Positions 7,783 through 16,824 of a stretch of DNA of 64,000 bases are shown here, piece by piece; position 1 is the first letter of the stretch, and every line of letters begins with the position of its first letter. The notes beneath the pieces were generated by a model. That model saw only the letters and a program-made list of their open reading frames with translations. It was not told the DNA's origin and searched no databases. The stretch covers positions 1,116,001 to 1,180,000 of the forward strand of contig NZ_FO704550.1 of the NCBI RefSeq assembly GCF_000968195.1, in the 5' to 3' direction. Source of the DNA: Xenorhabdus doucetiae. GTDB lineage: Bacteria > Pseudomonadota > Gammaproteobacteria > Enterobacterales > Enterobacteriaceae. A program made the translations under genes and the position numbers.

Positions 7783-8502
7783 ATGATAAATAACGTAATT
7801 TCACCGGAATATGATGAAAATGGCAGGGCGTTGCGCCGTGTCCGCAGTTTTGTACGTCGGCAGGGACGGTTAACCAGTCGCCAGCAGCAAGCGCTTGATA
7901 ATGTGTGGCCGAAGATGGGAGTGGACTATCAGGCCGAAATGTCCAGTATGGCGGCGCTGTTTGGCCGTGAAGCGCCTGTTGTGCTGGAAATCGGTTTTGG
8001 TATGGGTGCCTCATTAGTCACAATGGCCAGCGCAAATCCAGAGAAAAACTTTTTTGGCATTGAAGTTCATGCGCCGGGAGTCGGGGCGTGTTTGGCATCC
8101 GCAGAAGATGAAAATCTCACTAATCTGCGAGTGATGTGCCATGATGCCATCGAAGTATTGAACAATATGATCCCTGATCAGAGCCTGGAAATGGTTCAGC
8201 TTTTCTTCCCCGATCCGTGGCATAAAGCCCGTCATAACAAACGCAGAATTGTGCAGCCTGAATTTGTTCAATTGATTAAAAGTAAGCTGAAAATCGGTGG
8301 TATCTTCCATATGGCAACCGACTGGCAGCCATATGCAGAGCATATGCTGGAAGTGATGAGCGCAGCGGAAGGATATCGCAACTTGTCAGAAAACGGTGAT
8401 TATGTGCCACGTCCTGATTCGCGTCCGGTCACAAAATTTGAGAAGCGTGGCCAGCGGTTAGGTCATGGCGTATGGGATCTAATGTTTGAGAGGGTAAAAT
8501 AA
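7783..8502 (+). CDS. trmB: tRNA (guanine-N7-)-methyltransferase
   Basis: A 239-residue enzyme (same length as E. coli) that makes m7G46 in tRNA using S-adenosylmethionine. The SAM site is VLEIGFGMGASLV, and FPDPWHKARHNKRRIVQPEF is the catalytic/tRNA-binding block. The start at 7783 is chosen to match the family; the frame is open 27 codons further up without support. It overlaps yggL by one base (TAATG), so the two are translationally coupled. Confidence 0.96.
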   Translation: MINNVISPEYDENGRALRRVRSFVRRQGRLTSRQQQALDNVWPKMGVDYQAEMSSMAALFGREAPVVLEIGFGMGASLVTMASANPEKNFFGIEVHAPGVGACLASAEDENLTNLRVMCHDAIEVLNNMIPDQSLEMVQLFFPDPWHKARHNKRRIVQPEFVQLIKSKLKIGGIFHMATDWQPYAEHMLEVMSAAEGYRNLSENGDYVPRPDSRPVTKFEKRGQRLGHGVWDLMFERVK

Positions 8503-8828
8503 TGGCTAAAAACCGTAGTCGTCGTCTGCGTAAAAAATTGCGTATTGATGAGTTTCAGGAATTGGGTTTTTCAGTAAAGTGGAATTTTCCGGCTGATACC
8601 GCCGTTGAGGTGGTTGATAGCACGGTTGATGCCCTGATTGAAGAGCTGATCGAGCCAAATGGCCTTGCGCTGGATGCCAGCGGTTATTTGCAATGGGAAG
8701 GCATTGTCTGTTTGCAAAAAATTGGCAAATGTACTGAAGAGCACCGTCAATTGGTTGAGCATTGGCTGAAAGATCGCGGTATGGAAGACGTTATCACATC
8801 AAAACTATTTGATGTGTGGTGGGATTGA
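8502..8828 (+). CDS. yggL: YggL family 50S ribosome-associated protein (DUF469)
   Basis: A 108-residue protein with a basic N-terminus MAKNRSRRLRKKLRIDEFQELGF and the conserved end HWLKDRG...SKLFDVWWD. E. coli YggL binds the 50S subunit during assembly. It is coupled to trmB by a one-base overlap, as in E. coli. No membrane or signal segments are present. Confidence 0.93.
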   Translation: MAKNRSRRLRKKLRIDEFQELGFSVKWNFPADTAVEVVDSTVDALIEELIEPNGLALDASGYLQWEGIVCLQKIGKCTEEHRQLVEHWLKDRGMEDVITSKLFDVWWD

Positions 8829-8919
8829 TTCGCTGTTGCATAAAAAGAAGCGTATGACATCAAAATAGCGCGGTATGCAGGGGCTCCTTGGGAGTCCCTG
8901 TTTGTCTGGAGAAAAAGTG

Positions 8920-9846
8920 GTGAAGGTAAGGTTCTCTAATTCGTTATTGGCAGATATCTTAGAAGAAGTACGCCCTTTGATTGGCCAAGGAAAAGTAGCA
9001 GATTACATTCCTGCTCTGGCGGAAGTTCCGGCAAATAATTTGGCGATGGCCATTTGTACGGTAGATGGGCAGGTTTTTAAAGCGGGAGATGCAGAAAAAC
9101 GTTTCTCTATCCAATCGATTTCTAAAGTGTTGAGCTTAACCTTAGCGATGACACGTTATAAGGAAGAGGATATCTGGCAGCGAGTGAGTACAGAACCTTC
9201 GGGGCAGCCGTTTAACTCATTGGTACAGTTGGAGTTGGAAAAGGGAATTCCCCGTAACCCCTTTATTAATGCTGGGGCATTGATTATTTGCGATATGCTG
9301 CAATCTCGGCTGAGTGCGCCGAAACACAGAATGTTGGAATTTGTTCGCAGCCTGACTGGGCAGAAAAATATCTACTATGATGATATCGTTGCCCGTTCAG
9401 AAATGGAGCATTCCAGCCGCAATGCTGCGATAGCTTACCTGATGAAATCATTCGGTAATTTTGACAATGATGTGATTACCGTCCTGCAAACCTACTTCCA
9501 ATATTGTGCCTTGGAAATGAGTTGTGTTGAATTGGCCCAATGTTTTATTTATTTAGCCAACCAAGGACGTATGATAGGTTCCGGCCAACAAATTTTGAGC
9601 CTGCGACAAACTCGCCAGATTAATGCGCTGATGTTGACGTGCGGTATGTACGATGGTTCTGGCGAGTTTGCTTTCAGGATCGGTATGCCGGGAAAATCAG
9701 GGGTTGGTGGTGGCATTATCTGTGTCGTTCCGGGAGAATTCACGGTGGCGGTATGGTCACCTGAACTGGATAAATCCGGCAACTCACTGGCAGGTTGTGC
9801 CGCACTGGAAAAATTAGCCGGGCGTATTGGGCGCTCTATTTTTTGA
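8920..9846 (+). CDS. glsB: Glutaminase (serine-type)
   Basis: A 308-residue glutaminase that hydrolyses L-glutamine to glutamate and ammonia. The beta-lactamase-like active site includes the Ser-Lys pair in RFSIQSISKVLSL; NPFINAGAL and KSGVGGGI are also conserved. The GTG start at 8920 gives exactly the E. coli GlsB (YneH) length and has GGAG at 8908-8911; GTG 8917 is an alternative. In E. coli this place near yggL/yggN is held by ansB and yggM, so a glutaminase stands where an asparaginase sits elsewhere. A GC-rich hairpin-like stretch precedes it (GGGGCTCCTTGGGAGTCCC, 8879-8897). Confidence 0.95.
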   Translation: MKVRFSNSLLADILEEVRPLIGQGKVADYIPALAEVPANNLAMAICTVDGQVFKAGDAEKRFSIQSISKVLSLTLAMTRYKEEDIWQRVSTEPSGQPFNSLVQLELEKGIPRNPFINAGALIICDMLQSRLSAPKHRMLEFVRSLTGQKNIYYDDIVARSEMEHSSRNAAIAYLMKSFGNFDNDVITVLQTYFQYCALEMSCVELAQCFIYLANQGRMIGSGQQILSLRQTRQINALMLTCGMYDGSGEFAFRIGMPGKSGVGGGIICVVPGEFTVAVWSPELDKSGNSLAGCAALEKLAGRIGRSIF

Positions 9847-9908
9847 CCTTATCTGTGCTGATAAGGCATTGTTACGTAAAAAATACGCAAAAGAAATCAG
9901 GAGAACGT

Positions 9909-10646
9909 ATGTTACGCAGGATCACGATTGCTGCATCATTGTTATTTGCGTCTCAAGTCATGATGACTCAGGCACAGGCGAAATCTGAATGTCATGTGAC
10001 GTTTAATGATGACATTATTGTTACGCCAAACGCTGTCCAGATCACAGGGGCGAATGGAAATCTGAAAATATTGCCTGATGGTTCCATAACACGGGATGGC
10101 AAGGCGTTATCGCTGAGTACAGAACAACGTAACAAGGCCCTGCAATATCAACAAACAGTTCGCCAGGATTTGCCCTGGGTGAAGAAAGAGGCGCTGAGCC
10201 ATTTGGCGAGTGCACGCCAAGCGCTGGATAAAGTGGTTGTCGAAACGATGGGTAAGGAAAGTCATATCCGTAACCGTCTCTCTCAATTGGAAACAGGCCT
10301 CAATAAGCAAATCGATAAAGTGATTGAAACCCGCGCCAATGGTTTTGCATTCAATGCTCAGGCAGTCAAACAGGTAGAGCCAGAAGGCCGGAAACTTATT
10401 GAACAAAGTCTGGGTGGGATTTTGCAAGATAGTATTAATGAAATGAGCCGTAAAAACAGTGATCAAAATGGTGACGGTAAACAGATGTTAATGTCTCTCC
10501 TCGGCGGGCTGGGCGGCATGCAGAATGGTTTTGATACTGAATGGAAAAAGCAGGAACAAGAGTTAAAGCGCTTAAAAACGGAAGTGTGTAGTAAAGCCAG
10601 TAAATTAGAACAACAGCGCATTAGTCTTATGAATTCGATTAAGTAA
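9909..10646 (+). CDS. yggN: YggN family (DUF2884) secreted protein
   Basis: A 245-residue protein (E. coli YggN 239) of unknown function. The start at 9909 is preceded by AGGAG and gives a signal peptide (MLRRITIAASLLFASQVMMTQAQA), so it is exported to the periplasm. The mature part is mostly helical with two Cys residues that could pair (SECHV near the N-terminus, TEVCSKA near the C-terminus). An upstream open frame to 9795 overlaps glsB and is not supported. Core gene, last before the accessory block. Confidence 0.9.
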   Translation: MLRRITIAASLLFASQVMMTQAQAKSECHVTFNDDIIVTPNAVQITGANGNLKILPDGSITRDGKALSLSTEQRNKALQYQQTVRQDLPWVKKEALSHLASARQALDKVVVETMGKESHIRNRLSQLETGLNKQIDKVIETRANGFAFNAQAVKQVEPEGRKLIEQSLGGILQDSINEMSRKNSDQNGDGKQMLMSLLGGLGGMQNGFDTEWKKQEQELKRLKTEVCSKASKLEQQRISLMNSIK

Positions 10647-10662
10647 ATCACGCTATATACCT

Positions 10663-10693
10663 ATAAATGCGTCCTGAAGCACGACGAGTATAT
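10663..10693 (+). repeat. 31-bp dispersed intergenic repeat, copy 1
   Basis: This stretch aligns without gaps to 56020-56050 at 24 of 31 positions (shared blocks ATAAATG, TGAAG, ACG, GAGT, TAT). Both copies sit just after a gene 3' end. They look like diverged members of an intergenic repeat family. Confidence 0.45.
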
Positions 10694-10708
10694 CCATTCA
10701 ATAAAGCA

Positions 10709-10739
10709 AATAAGAATCAATATGAAATTGATTCTTATT
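10709..10739. promoter_or_regulatory. Iron-box-like palindrome (probable Fur site)
   Basis: AATAAGAATCAAT (10709-10721) and ATTGATTCTTATT (10727-10739) are a perfect 13-bp inverted repeat with a 5-base spacer. It sits just upstream of TTGACA (10743-10748) and TAGAAT (10765-10770), spaced 16, which make a plausible promoter for the siderophore-binding protein. The A/T-rich GAAT..ATTC core resembles Fur boxes, but another repressor is possible. Confidence 0.6.
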
Positions 10740-10811
10740 TTGTTGACATATTCATGTTGCCACCTAGAATGCAGGTCACCTTTTACCCATAGGTTCAATT
10801 TAGGTGTAACA

Positions 10812-11756
10812 ATGAAAAAAATCCTGCCAATGGTTATTGCATCATTGCTTTCTGTGACCAGTTACTCTGCATTTAGTCAATCATCCGAATTATTTACGCC
10901 AAATTCAGTTACCGCTCAGTCTGGTGATTATGTCACGATAAAACATCTTTCCGGTGAAACTCAGGTGAAAAAGAACCCACAACGGGTTGTTTTGTTCGAT
11001 TTCGGCACTTACGATTCGATGGTGAAACTGGGGTTATCTGATCGCGTGATTGCACTACCTATCAGTAACTTACCTGAGTATGTGCGTAATAGCGTGCCTG
11101 CAACGATGCACGATGCCGGGGGAATGAAAGAGCCGAATTTGGCAAAATTAGCGGAAATCAAGCCCGATTTGATTGTCATTACCGGACGCCAGGGAGCTTC
11201 TTATGATCATCTGTCAAAAATAGCCCCCACCATTAATTTAAGTACGGACAATAAAAATTACCTGTCATCCGTTGACAGTCATCTTAAATTGTTGGGAGAA
11301 GTGTTCAATAAGCAGGATAGGGTGAAAGCCCAATTGGCTGATTTGGAAAAAACGATTGCATCCGCGCAGGAAAAAGCGCAGGCAGCGAACAGCAAGGTAT
11401 TGGTATTACTGCACAACGCAGGGGAACTCTATCCCAATAATCAGGCGATTGTTTACAACGTGATTAAAGCACCTCGTGCGGTATTGCCGGCTAAACCGGA
11501 TGAAAATAAAAGTCGGGCTGTGACGGCAGAGATGATTGCACAAGCCAATCCTGATGTGATTTTTATTATCGATCGTAGCGAAGCGATTGGTGCGGGTAAG
11601 TTGGAAAAAGATCAGTTTGAAAATGATCAAGTCAAATCAACCAATGCCTATAAAAACGGCAAAATAGTTTATCTGCAATCTGATCTCTGGTATTTGTCCG
11701 GTGGTGGTTTGGACAGTATGACGCGACAAGTTAATGCAGTCGCTGATGCGTTGTAA
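10812..11756 (+). CDS. Siderophore ABC transporter substrate-binding protein
   Basis: A 314-residue periplasmic binding protein of the FatB/CeuE/YclQ type that would capture ferric siderophore or catechol iron. The signal peptide is MKKILPMVIASLLSVTSYSAFS. Class III features are QRVVLFDFGTYDSMVKLGL near the N-terminus, PDLIVITGRQ in the linker region and GGGLDSMTRQV at the end. The start at 10812 is chosen because it begins the signal peptide; an upstream frame runs through the promoter palindrome. No permease or ATPase genes are adjacent, so it must work with a transporter encoded elsewhere or act alone. The palindrome upstream suggests iron control. Confidence 0.85.
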   Translation: MKKILPMVIASLLSVTSYSAFSQSSELFTPNSVTAQSGDYVTIKHLSGETQVKKNPQRVVLFDFGTYDSMVKLGLSDRVIALPISNLPEYVRNSVPATMHDAGGMKEPNLAKLAEIKPDLIVITGRQGASYDHLSKIAPTINLSTDNKNYLSSVDSHLKLLGEVFNKQDRVKAQLADLEKTIASAQEKAQAANSKVLVLLHNAGELYPNNQAIVYNVIKAPRAVLPAKPDENKSRAVTAEMIAQANPDVIFIIDRSEAIGAGKLEKDQFENDQVKSTNAYKNGKIVYLQSDLWYLSGGGLDSMTRQVNAVADAL

Positions 11757-11790
11757 TACTTTGTTTCCGTGACATTACCATTTAATTTAA

Positions 11791-11816
11791 AGGTGACCGT
11801 TTAAGTGGTCACCTTA
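11791..11816. terminator. Terminator between binding protein and LysE genes
   Basis: AAGGTGACC (11791-11799) and GGTCACCTT (11808-11816) with an 8-base loop, followed by AATTTCTT. It lies between convergent genes and may serve both. Confidence 0.7.
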
Positions 11817-11905
11817 ATTTCTTGCTCACGACAGTAATCTATTTGTCTATGACAGAATAACGGTATATTGACACTGGGAGTTTGTTGCAAACCCCTTGGA
11901 GAAAC

Positions 11906-12550
11906 TTATACAGATATAAATAACAACCGCACAGCAAAACTGATCAGCACGATCCCCATTACCCGCTCAAACCAATATCCTTTCTGCATGAACTTATTAC
12001 GAATCAATACATTTGAAAAAATGAAACTCACCAATACAAACCATACAGCATTCACTATACACATCCACACGCCGTAAAAGACCTGTATCAGAGTCGGTGT
12101 ATGACTACTCACCACGGTTGTGAATACTGCCAAAAAGAATAATGTTGCCTTAGGGTTAAGAGCATTCGTCATAAATCCCATCAGGAATGCTTTCCATTTA
12201 TTCTGCGAGGCTTGAATCGTTCCTTCATTCTCTAAAGTATCCAGATTGACAGGTTTACTTCTAATAAATTTGATACCAAGCCATATAATATAAATGGCAC
12301 CGACTAGCTTTGCGATTTCCATCAACCACGGGGTGGTATGCATTAATGCGCTAATTCCCACCAGTGTATAGATGACATGTACTGATATCCCCGCGCCAAT
12401 ACCTATTGCCGTACATATTCCAGCTAAACGGCCATACGTCACACTTTGTCGTATCGTTACTGCAAAATCTGGGCCTGGTGCCACAACGGCTAAAAAATGA
12501 ATTGCTGCCAGTCCCAGAAATTCTCCCCAATAGTTATGTAGTTCTTGCAT
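11906..12550 (-). CDS. LysE/RhtB family amino-acid exporter
   Basis: A 214-residue inner-membrane protein with about six hydrophobic segments. The family block FLAVVAPGPDFAVTIRQSVTYGR lies near the N-terminus and GFMTNALNPKATLFFLAVF mid-protein, both hallmarks of LysE/RhtB exporters (RhtC and RhtB export threonine and homoserine). The substrate cannot be read from sequence. Single gene, convergent to the siderophore-binding gene, within the accessory block. Confidence 0.9.
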   Translation of the reverse strand: MQELHNYWGEFLGLAAIHFLAVVAPGPDFAVTIRQSVTYGRLAGICTAIGIGAGISVHVIYTLVGISALMHTTPWLMEIAKLVGAIYIIWLGIKFIRSKPVNLDTLENEGTIQASQNKWKAFLMGFMTNALNPKATLFFLAVFTTVVSSHTPTLIQVFYGVWMCIVNAVWFVLVSFIFSNVLIRNKFMQKGYWFERVMGIVLISFAVRLLFISV

Positions 12551-13075
12551 ATGGTCAGGATATCCTCTGCTGATCTATTTTGAGCATCTGCCCTTACTTT
12601 GAATATTGTTTTGTCTTCACCCAGCTAATGATGAATTTTAAGTGGGTGGGGGTCACAGACGTTGTTGCCAGATGAGCTATTTAACATTCCTCCACAACAC
12701 TTAAACCCATATTTAATTTAATTTAACAATTACATGAAATTCAAGTAATAAATAGACAGGAGTTAACTGACAAGCAATTTGTGCCATGCCATTTAGTTAA
12801 ACCGACATTCCGCACTGCATTCGTAATTTTCTGTTTTAATGAAGCATTAATAAGTGCGTGAGTTGACGGGTTAAATAATTATTTTTATAAACTATTGCGT
12901 TAAATATAGTGGCTAATTCATGTTATTAAGATTGATTTAATTTTTATCCTGAAAATATCCAGTGACTCACTTATTGTTCCTAAATTGAAACAATCAGGCA
13001 AAATCATGGCTTGATCTTGCGGCACAGAAAATCTGCGTTAGGATGTTGCAAAAGGCATCTAATGGGGACACAAGC
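12551..13075. other. AT-rich intergenic region, no gene seen
   Basis: About 525 bases separate the divergent lysE-type and ybhB-type genes. I find no reading frame with a believable start, no tRNA and no strong hairpin. It contains runs such as TTTAATTTAATTTAA near 12714-12728. It must hold both promoters, but none is clear enough to place. Confidence 0.4.
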
Positions 13076-13561
13076 ATGATTATCCGTTCAATTGAATTTA
13101 ACCATCATGATTTCTTGCAAAAAGAGCATGAGTTTAATCAATTTGGTGGCAATGGTGATAACCGTTCCCCCGAACTTGCTTGGGCAGAAGCGCCGGCCGG
13201 AACGCAAAGTTTTGCGATAACGGTCTATGATCCGGATGCACCAACCGGCAGCGGTTTCTGGCACTGGGTCGCGTTTGATATCCCCGTCGAAACACACGCC
13301 TTACCTGCAAACGCAGGGCAAAGCGATGGCAGCAAATTGCCGGCCGGTACGATCCAAAGCAGAAATGATTACGGCCAGTTTGGCTTCTGTGGCGTTTGCC
13401 CACCCGTGGGCGATAAAGCCCATCGCTATATTTTCACTGTACATGCCTTGTCGGTAGAAAAACTGGGCATCGATGCTGAAACAACCAATGCGATTGCACG
13501 TTTTATGATCCAAGCCAATACCTTGGCAACAGCGTCTATTACCGGTTATTACCAGCGTTAA
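13076..13561 (+). CDS. YbhB/YbcL family Raf kinase inhibitor-like protein (PEBP)
   Basis: A 161-residue phosphatidylethanolamine-binding-protein fold (E. coli YbhB 158). Family signatures are NRSPELAW, the ligand-site block FAITVYDPDAPTGSGFWHW and the PPVGDKAHRYIFTVHAL motif. The bacterial role is unclear. No signal peptide is present, so it is cytoplasmic. The start at 13076 (GGGGAC ahead) is preferred over 13043. It lies 40 bases before the YciO-like gene and probably shares its transcript. Confidence 0.9.
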   Translation: MIIRSIEFNHHDFLQKEHEFNQFGGNGDNRSPELAWAEAPAGTQSFAITVYDPDAPTGSGFWHWVAFDIPVETHALPANAGQSDGSKLPAGTIQSRNDYGQFGFCGVCPPVGDKAHRYIFTVHALSVEKLGIDAETTNAIARFMIQANTLATASITGYYQR

Positions 13562-13601
13562 TTGATTAATAATTCTTCCGTTTCCAGTAAGGAGTAGCAA
13601 G

Positions 13602-14381
13602 ATGAGCAGCAAAAAAATTCAATGGAACCATGGGGTGCAGCAGGAAGCGGTAGAGATCCTCTCAAATGACGGCGGCATGATCGTCTGCCCAACCAAAGTG
13701 GGCTACATTATCATGACATCGGATGCGCAAGGTCTGGAGCGCAAATTTGAAGCTAAACAGCGCAATCGCAACAAGCCGGGTGTTGTTTTATGTGGATCGT
13801 TGGAACAATTGAAAGAGCTGGCTCAACTTAACGCGGAAATTGAAGAACTTTATCAAAAACATTGGGATGAAGATATCCTGTTAGGTTGTATTTTGCCGTG
13901 GAAAGAAGAAGCCATCGCCCGTATCCCTGATGATGGTTCTAAAGAACTGATGATGGATCAGCGTGGTACAAGCTGTTTTGTGATTAAATTTGGCAAGCCC
14001 GGCGAAATCTTGGCTAAAGAACTGTGGGAAAAATATGGCAAGTTCTCTTTTGCCAGTTCAGCGAATCCATCAGGTAAGGGAAATCGTGGATTGGTCGAAT
14101 GTATCGGTGAGAGAATAGAAGAGCGGGCTGACCTGATTATTTGCGCCAATGACTATGTTAAATCTATCCAACCAAATGAAACGGAGCAAACCCGTTACGA
14201 ACAAGGTGTGATGGTGTCAATGGTCGATGAGAAGGGTAAATTGGTCCCCCTGCAACAGGGTCAGCGCGATATTAGCCCGTGTCCGGTATTGATTCGCAAG
14301 GGATTGGATGTCAATAAAATTATGGCGCTGATGTCTGATATTTTCACAACTTGGGATTATCGTCACGGCAACTACTATTAG
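13602..14381 (+). CDS. Sua5/YciO/YrdC family protein
   Basis: A 259-residue protein with the YrdC-like RNA/nucleotide-binding fold: GGMIVCPTKVGYIIMTSD at the start, a KxR-type block KFEAKQRNRNKPGVVL, and FASSANPSGKGNRG. TsaC/Sua5 proteins make threonylcarbamoyl-AMP for tRNA t6A; YciO-type proteins share the fold with weak or unknown activity. The TKVGYI text replaces the usual PTdTvYGL, so its activity is uncertain. No Sua5 C-terminal domain is evident although the protein is longer than TsaC (190). It follows the ybhB-type gene with AAGGAG before its start. Confidence 0.8.
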   Translation: MSSKKIQWNHGVQQEAVEILSNDGGMIVCPTKVGYIIMTSDAQGLERKFEAKQRNRNKPGVVLCGSLEQLKELAQLNAEIEELYQKHWDEDILLGCILPWKEEAIARIPDDGSKELMMDQRGTSCFVIKFGKPGEILAKELWEKYGKFSFASSANPSGKGNRGLVECIGERIEERADLIICANDYVKSIQPNETEQTRYEQGVMVSMVDEKGKLVPLQQGQRDISPCPVLIRKGLDVNKIMALMSDIFTTWDYRHGNYY

Positions 14382-14388
14382 ATTCTTA

Positions 14389-14408
14389 GCGGGTACGGTT
14401 GTACCCGC
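14389..14408. terminator. Hairpin between convergent genes
   Basis: GCGGGTAC (14389-14396), loop GGTT, GTACCCGC (14401-14408). It is a perfect 8-bp stem just past the YciO-like stop, with no long T run on the plus strand. A likely terminator shared with the LysR gene. Confidence 0.55.
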
Positions 14409-14421
14409 ATTAATCCCGTCG

Positions 14422-15339
14422 TTACGCTTTTTTTCCGCTCTCCAGATTCTGTCTTAGCTTGCGCTGTAACGAGCCTGCAAATTGTTGCACGCGCGAAGAC
14501 AGGGTACTTTCTGATTTAAACAGTATCCAAGCCTGATAGATATCCATGCTCCATTCCGGCAGGAGCCGGATTAATTTTCCCTCTGCTACCGCTTCATGGG
14601 TAACATAGTCGGGCAGATAGGCAATACCCGCCCCGGCCAGAGCGGAACTCATTAACGCCACGCTGTTATTGATGCGAAACCGGCTGCGAACTTCGATATC
14701 CAGCTTATTTCTTTCCTTGCGGAACGGCAGGGAAATCGTATGGGCGGGGCCACGGAATAGCAGGTAATCGTAACGGGGGAGATCTTCGGGTTTCTCTATG
14801 GGCGCAAATTGACTTATATAGTCAGGGGTGGCGTAAAGCCCCCAAGTGATATCAATTAAAGGCATGACAAGCGGATATTGGGGCGTTTCGCGCCCGATGA
14901 TGATCGCAATATCGCATTGATCTTCGTCCATATTAAGGGTTCTGTCGGTCAGTTCCAGATCAACGCTGATATGAATATTGCCGGCAATAAAGCTATTGAG
15001 GGCGGGAACAATACACTGGCTGCCAAAGGAGACCGGGGCAATCAAGCGCAAACTGCCCATTGGCGCTTCATGGAAATGACGGATAAAATGTTCAGCATGT
15101 TGGGCTTCGGTCAGGATGCGGTGGCAGTATTGGTAATAACTCATCCCGACTTCTGTCACTTGAATCTTGCGTGTAGTACGGTTGAGCAATTGAGTGCCTA
15201 ATCTGACTTCCAACTGTGCAATCTCGCGGCTGATGGAAGATTTAGACAGCCTTAACGATTTTGCCGCTTCGGTAAAACTCAATGTCTCGACGACACGGGC
15301 AAAGACCACCATCGAGGTAAGATTCTCAATATTATTCAT
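14422..15339 (-). CDS. LysR family transcriptional regulator
   Basis: A 305-residue regulator. The N-terminal winged helix-turn-helix is SFTEAAKSLRLSKSSISREIAQLE; the rest is the effector-binding domain of the CrgA/DmlR-like subgroup (NRTTRKIQVTEVG, FRINNSVALMSSALAGAGIAYLPDYV). The start at 15339 is chosen because the family begins at MNNIENLTSM; the longer frame runs into the shared promoter. It is divergent from the dehydratase pair at 15526, the usual arrangement for control of the neighbours. A palindrome GGACAACTGTCC (15403-15414) lies between them and could be its site. Confidence 0.9.
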   Translation of the reverse strand: MNNIENLTSMVVFARVVETLSFTEAAKSLRLSKSSISREIAQLEVRLGTQLLNRTTRKIQVTEVGMSYYQYCHRILTEAQHAEHFIRHFHEAPMGSLRLIAPVSFGSQCIVPALNSFIAGNIHISVDLELTDRTLNMDEDQCDIAIIIGRETPQYPLVMPLIDITWGLYATPDYISQFAPIEKPEDLPRYDYLLFRGPAHTISLPFRKERNKLDIEVRSRFRINNSVALMSSALAGAGIAYLPDYVTHEAVAEGKLIRLLPEWSMDIYQAWILFKSESTLSSRVQQFAGSLQRKLRQNLESGKKA

Positions 15340-15525
15340 GCAATAACCTGATGATTTACGCGTGGGAACTGCCCTATAACATATCACATATTCCCATTTT
15401 GTGGACAACTGTCCCATACTGGAAACAGTGAATACAAGCAGGGTATTTCCCTACGTTAAGGAGCCGTAATCTTGTTAGGATGACCATCTGTTGAGTCTGT
15501 TTTTACTTTTTGGAGGCCATGTAAG

Positions 15526-16824
15526 ATGAACCAAACGATGACACAAAAAATTCTTGCACGGGCAAGTGGGCGTCAACACGTGACTCCGGGGGAAGTGGTT
15601 TGGGCGAAAGTGAATATTCTCATGTCCCACGATCCCTGCACACCGGGTGTCGCCAGCGTATTTAAAAAGGAGTTCGGGCAGGATGCGAAGATATGGGACC
15701 CTGAACGCTTTATTTTAATCCCGGACCATTTTGTCTATTCGGCCGACTCACAAGCTAATCAAAACATTCGGGTCATGCGTGAATTTGCCGCTGAACAGAA
15801 CATCAAATATTTCTATGATGTCGGGACCCCCAATTATAAAGGGGTGTGCCATATCGGGCTGGCAGAAGGGGGGCATACCCGCCCCGGCGAAGTGTTATTG
15901 GGCACCGATTCTCATACGGTGACTGCGGGGGCGTTTGGTGCATTCGCCATCGGGCTGGGGATTACGGATGCCGCTTATGCGTTAGGGACGGGAGAAATTC
16001 CGCTTAAGGTGCCAACGACCATTCGGATCAATTTTACCGGCACCAAGCCCGCCCATGTTTTGGCCAAGGACATGATTTTATCTGTATTGTCAGAATTAAC
16101 CGTTGATGGCGCCACTTATCAGGCCATCGAGTTCGGCGGTAATGTCATCGATGAGTTATCGGTAGAAGAGCGCATGACGATTTGCAATATGGTCGTTGAA
16201 TGTGGTGCCAAAAACGGCATTATGGTTCCCAATCAGGCAACGCTGGATTATCTGGCAGAACGAAACGCTCTCCCGTTTGACATTGTTTACCCGGACGAAG
16301 ATGCGCAATATAGCCGGGTATTAACGATTGATGTTTCCGCGATGCAACCGAAGATTGCCAAACCTCATTCACCGGACAATGTTGTTTCTATTGATCAGGT
16401 GGCTAATGTTGCCATATCCCAAGCCTATATTGGCTCTTGTACCGGGGGCAAGCTGGCGGATTTTGTGGCGGCCGCCCGGATTATCAAAGGGCATAAAGTG
16501 GCTATTCCGACTTATGCCGTGCCGGCCACCAAAGAAGTTTTCCATAACACGATTACGACGCAAATTGAGGGCGTTTCTGTCTACCAGATTTTAAGTGATG
16601 CGGGCGTGAAACTTTCCTCTGAATCTGGATGTGCCGCCTGTTGCGGAGGGCCGCCGGATACGTTTGGGCGGGTCAATGATCCGATATCCGTGATATCCAC
16701 CACCAATCGCAATTTTGTCGGCAGAATGGGGCATAAACGCGCCAATATTTATCTTGCTTCCCCTTATTCGGTTGCCGCCGCTGCGATTACCGGTCAAATA
16801 ACCAATCCTGAGGAGTTTTTATGA
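15526..16824 (+). CDS. Aconitase-family dehydratase, large subunit (LeuC/HacA-like)
   Basis: A 432-residue catalytic subunit of a two-subunit hydro-lyase. The 4Fe-4S ligands are C305 (IGSCTGGK) and C369/C372 (SGCAACCGG); GTDSHTVTAGAFGAFAIG is the conserved aconitase block. At 432 residues it is shorter than enterobacterial LeuC (466) and reads like the HacA/DmdA/archaeal-LeuC subgroup, whose members act on isopropylmalate, homoaconitate, dimethylmalate, citraconate or maleate. It overlaps the small-subunit gene by four bases (ATGA). The lack of leuA/leuB nearby and a divergent LysR argue for a catabolic or specialised role rather than leucine synthesis. Substrate unknown. Confidence 0.88.
   Translation: MNQTMTQKILARASGRQHVTPGEVVWAKVNILMSHDPCTPGVASVFKKEFGQDAKIWDPERFILIPDHFVYSADSQANQNIRVMREFAAEQNIKYFYDVGTPNYKGVCHIGLAEGGHTRPGEVLLGTDSHTVTAGAFGAFAIGLGITDAAYALGTGEIPLKVPTTIRINFTGTKPAHVLAKDMILSVLSELTVDGATYQAIEFGGNVIDELSVEERMTICNMVVECGAKNGIMVPNQATLDYLAERNALPFDIVYPDEDAQYSRVLTIDVSAMQPKIAKPHSPDNVVSIDQVANVAISQAYIGSCTGGKLADFVAAARIIKGHKVAIPTYAVPATKEVFHNTITTQIEGVSVYQILSDAGVKLSSESGCAACCGGPPDTFGRVNDPISVISTTNRNFVGRMGHKRANIYLASPYSVAAAAITGQITNPEEFL

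Noticed and set aside
11868..12077. 69-codon plus-strand frame opposite the LysE gene
   Set aside because: Lies antisense within a conserved exporter gene.
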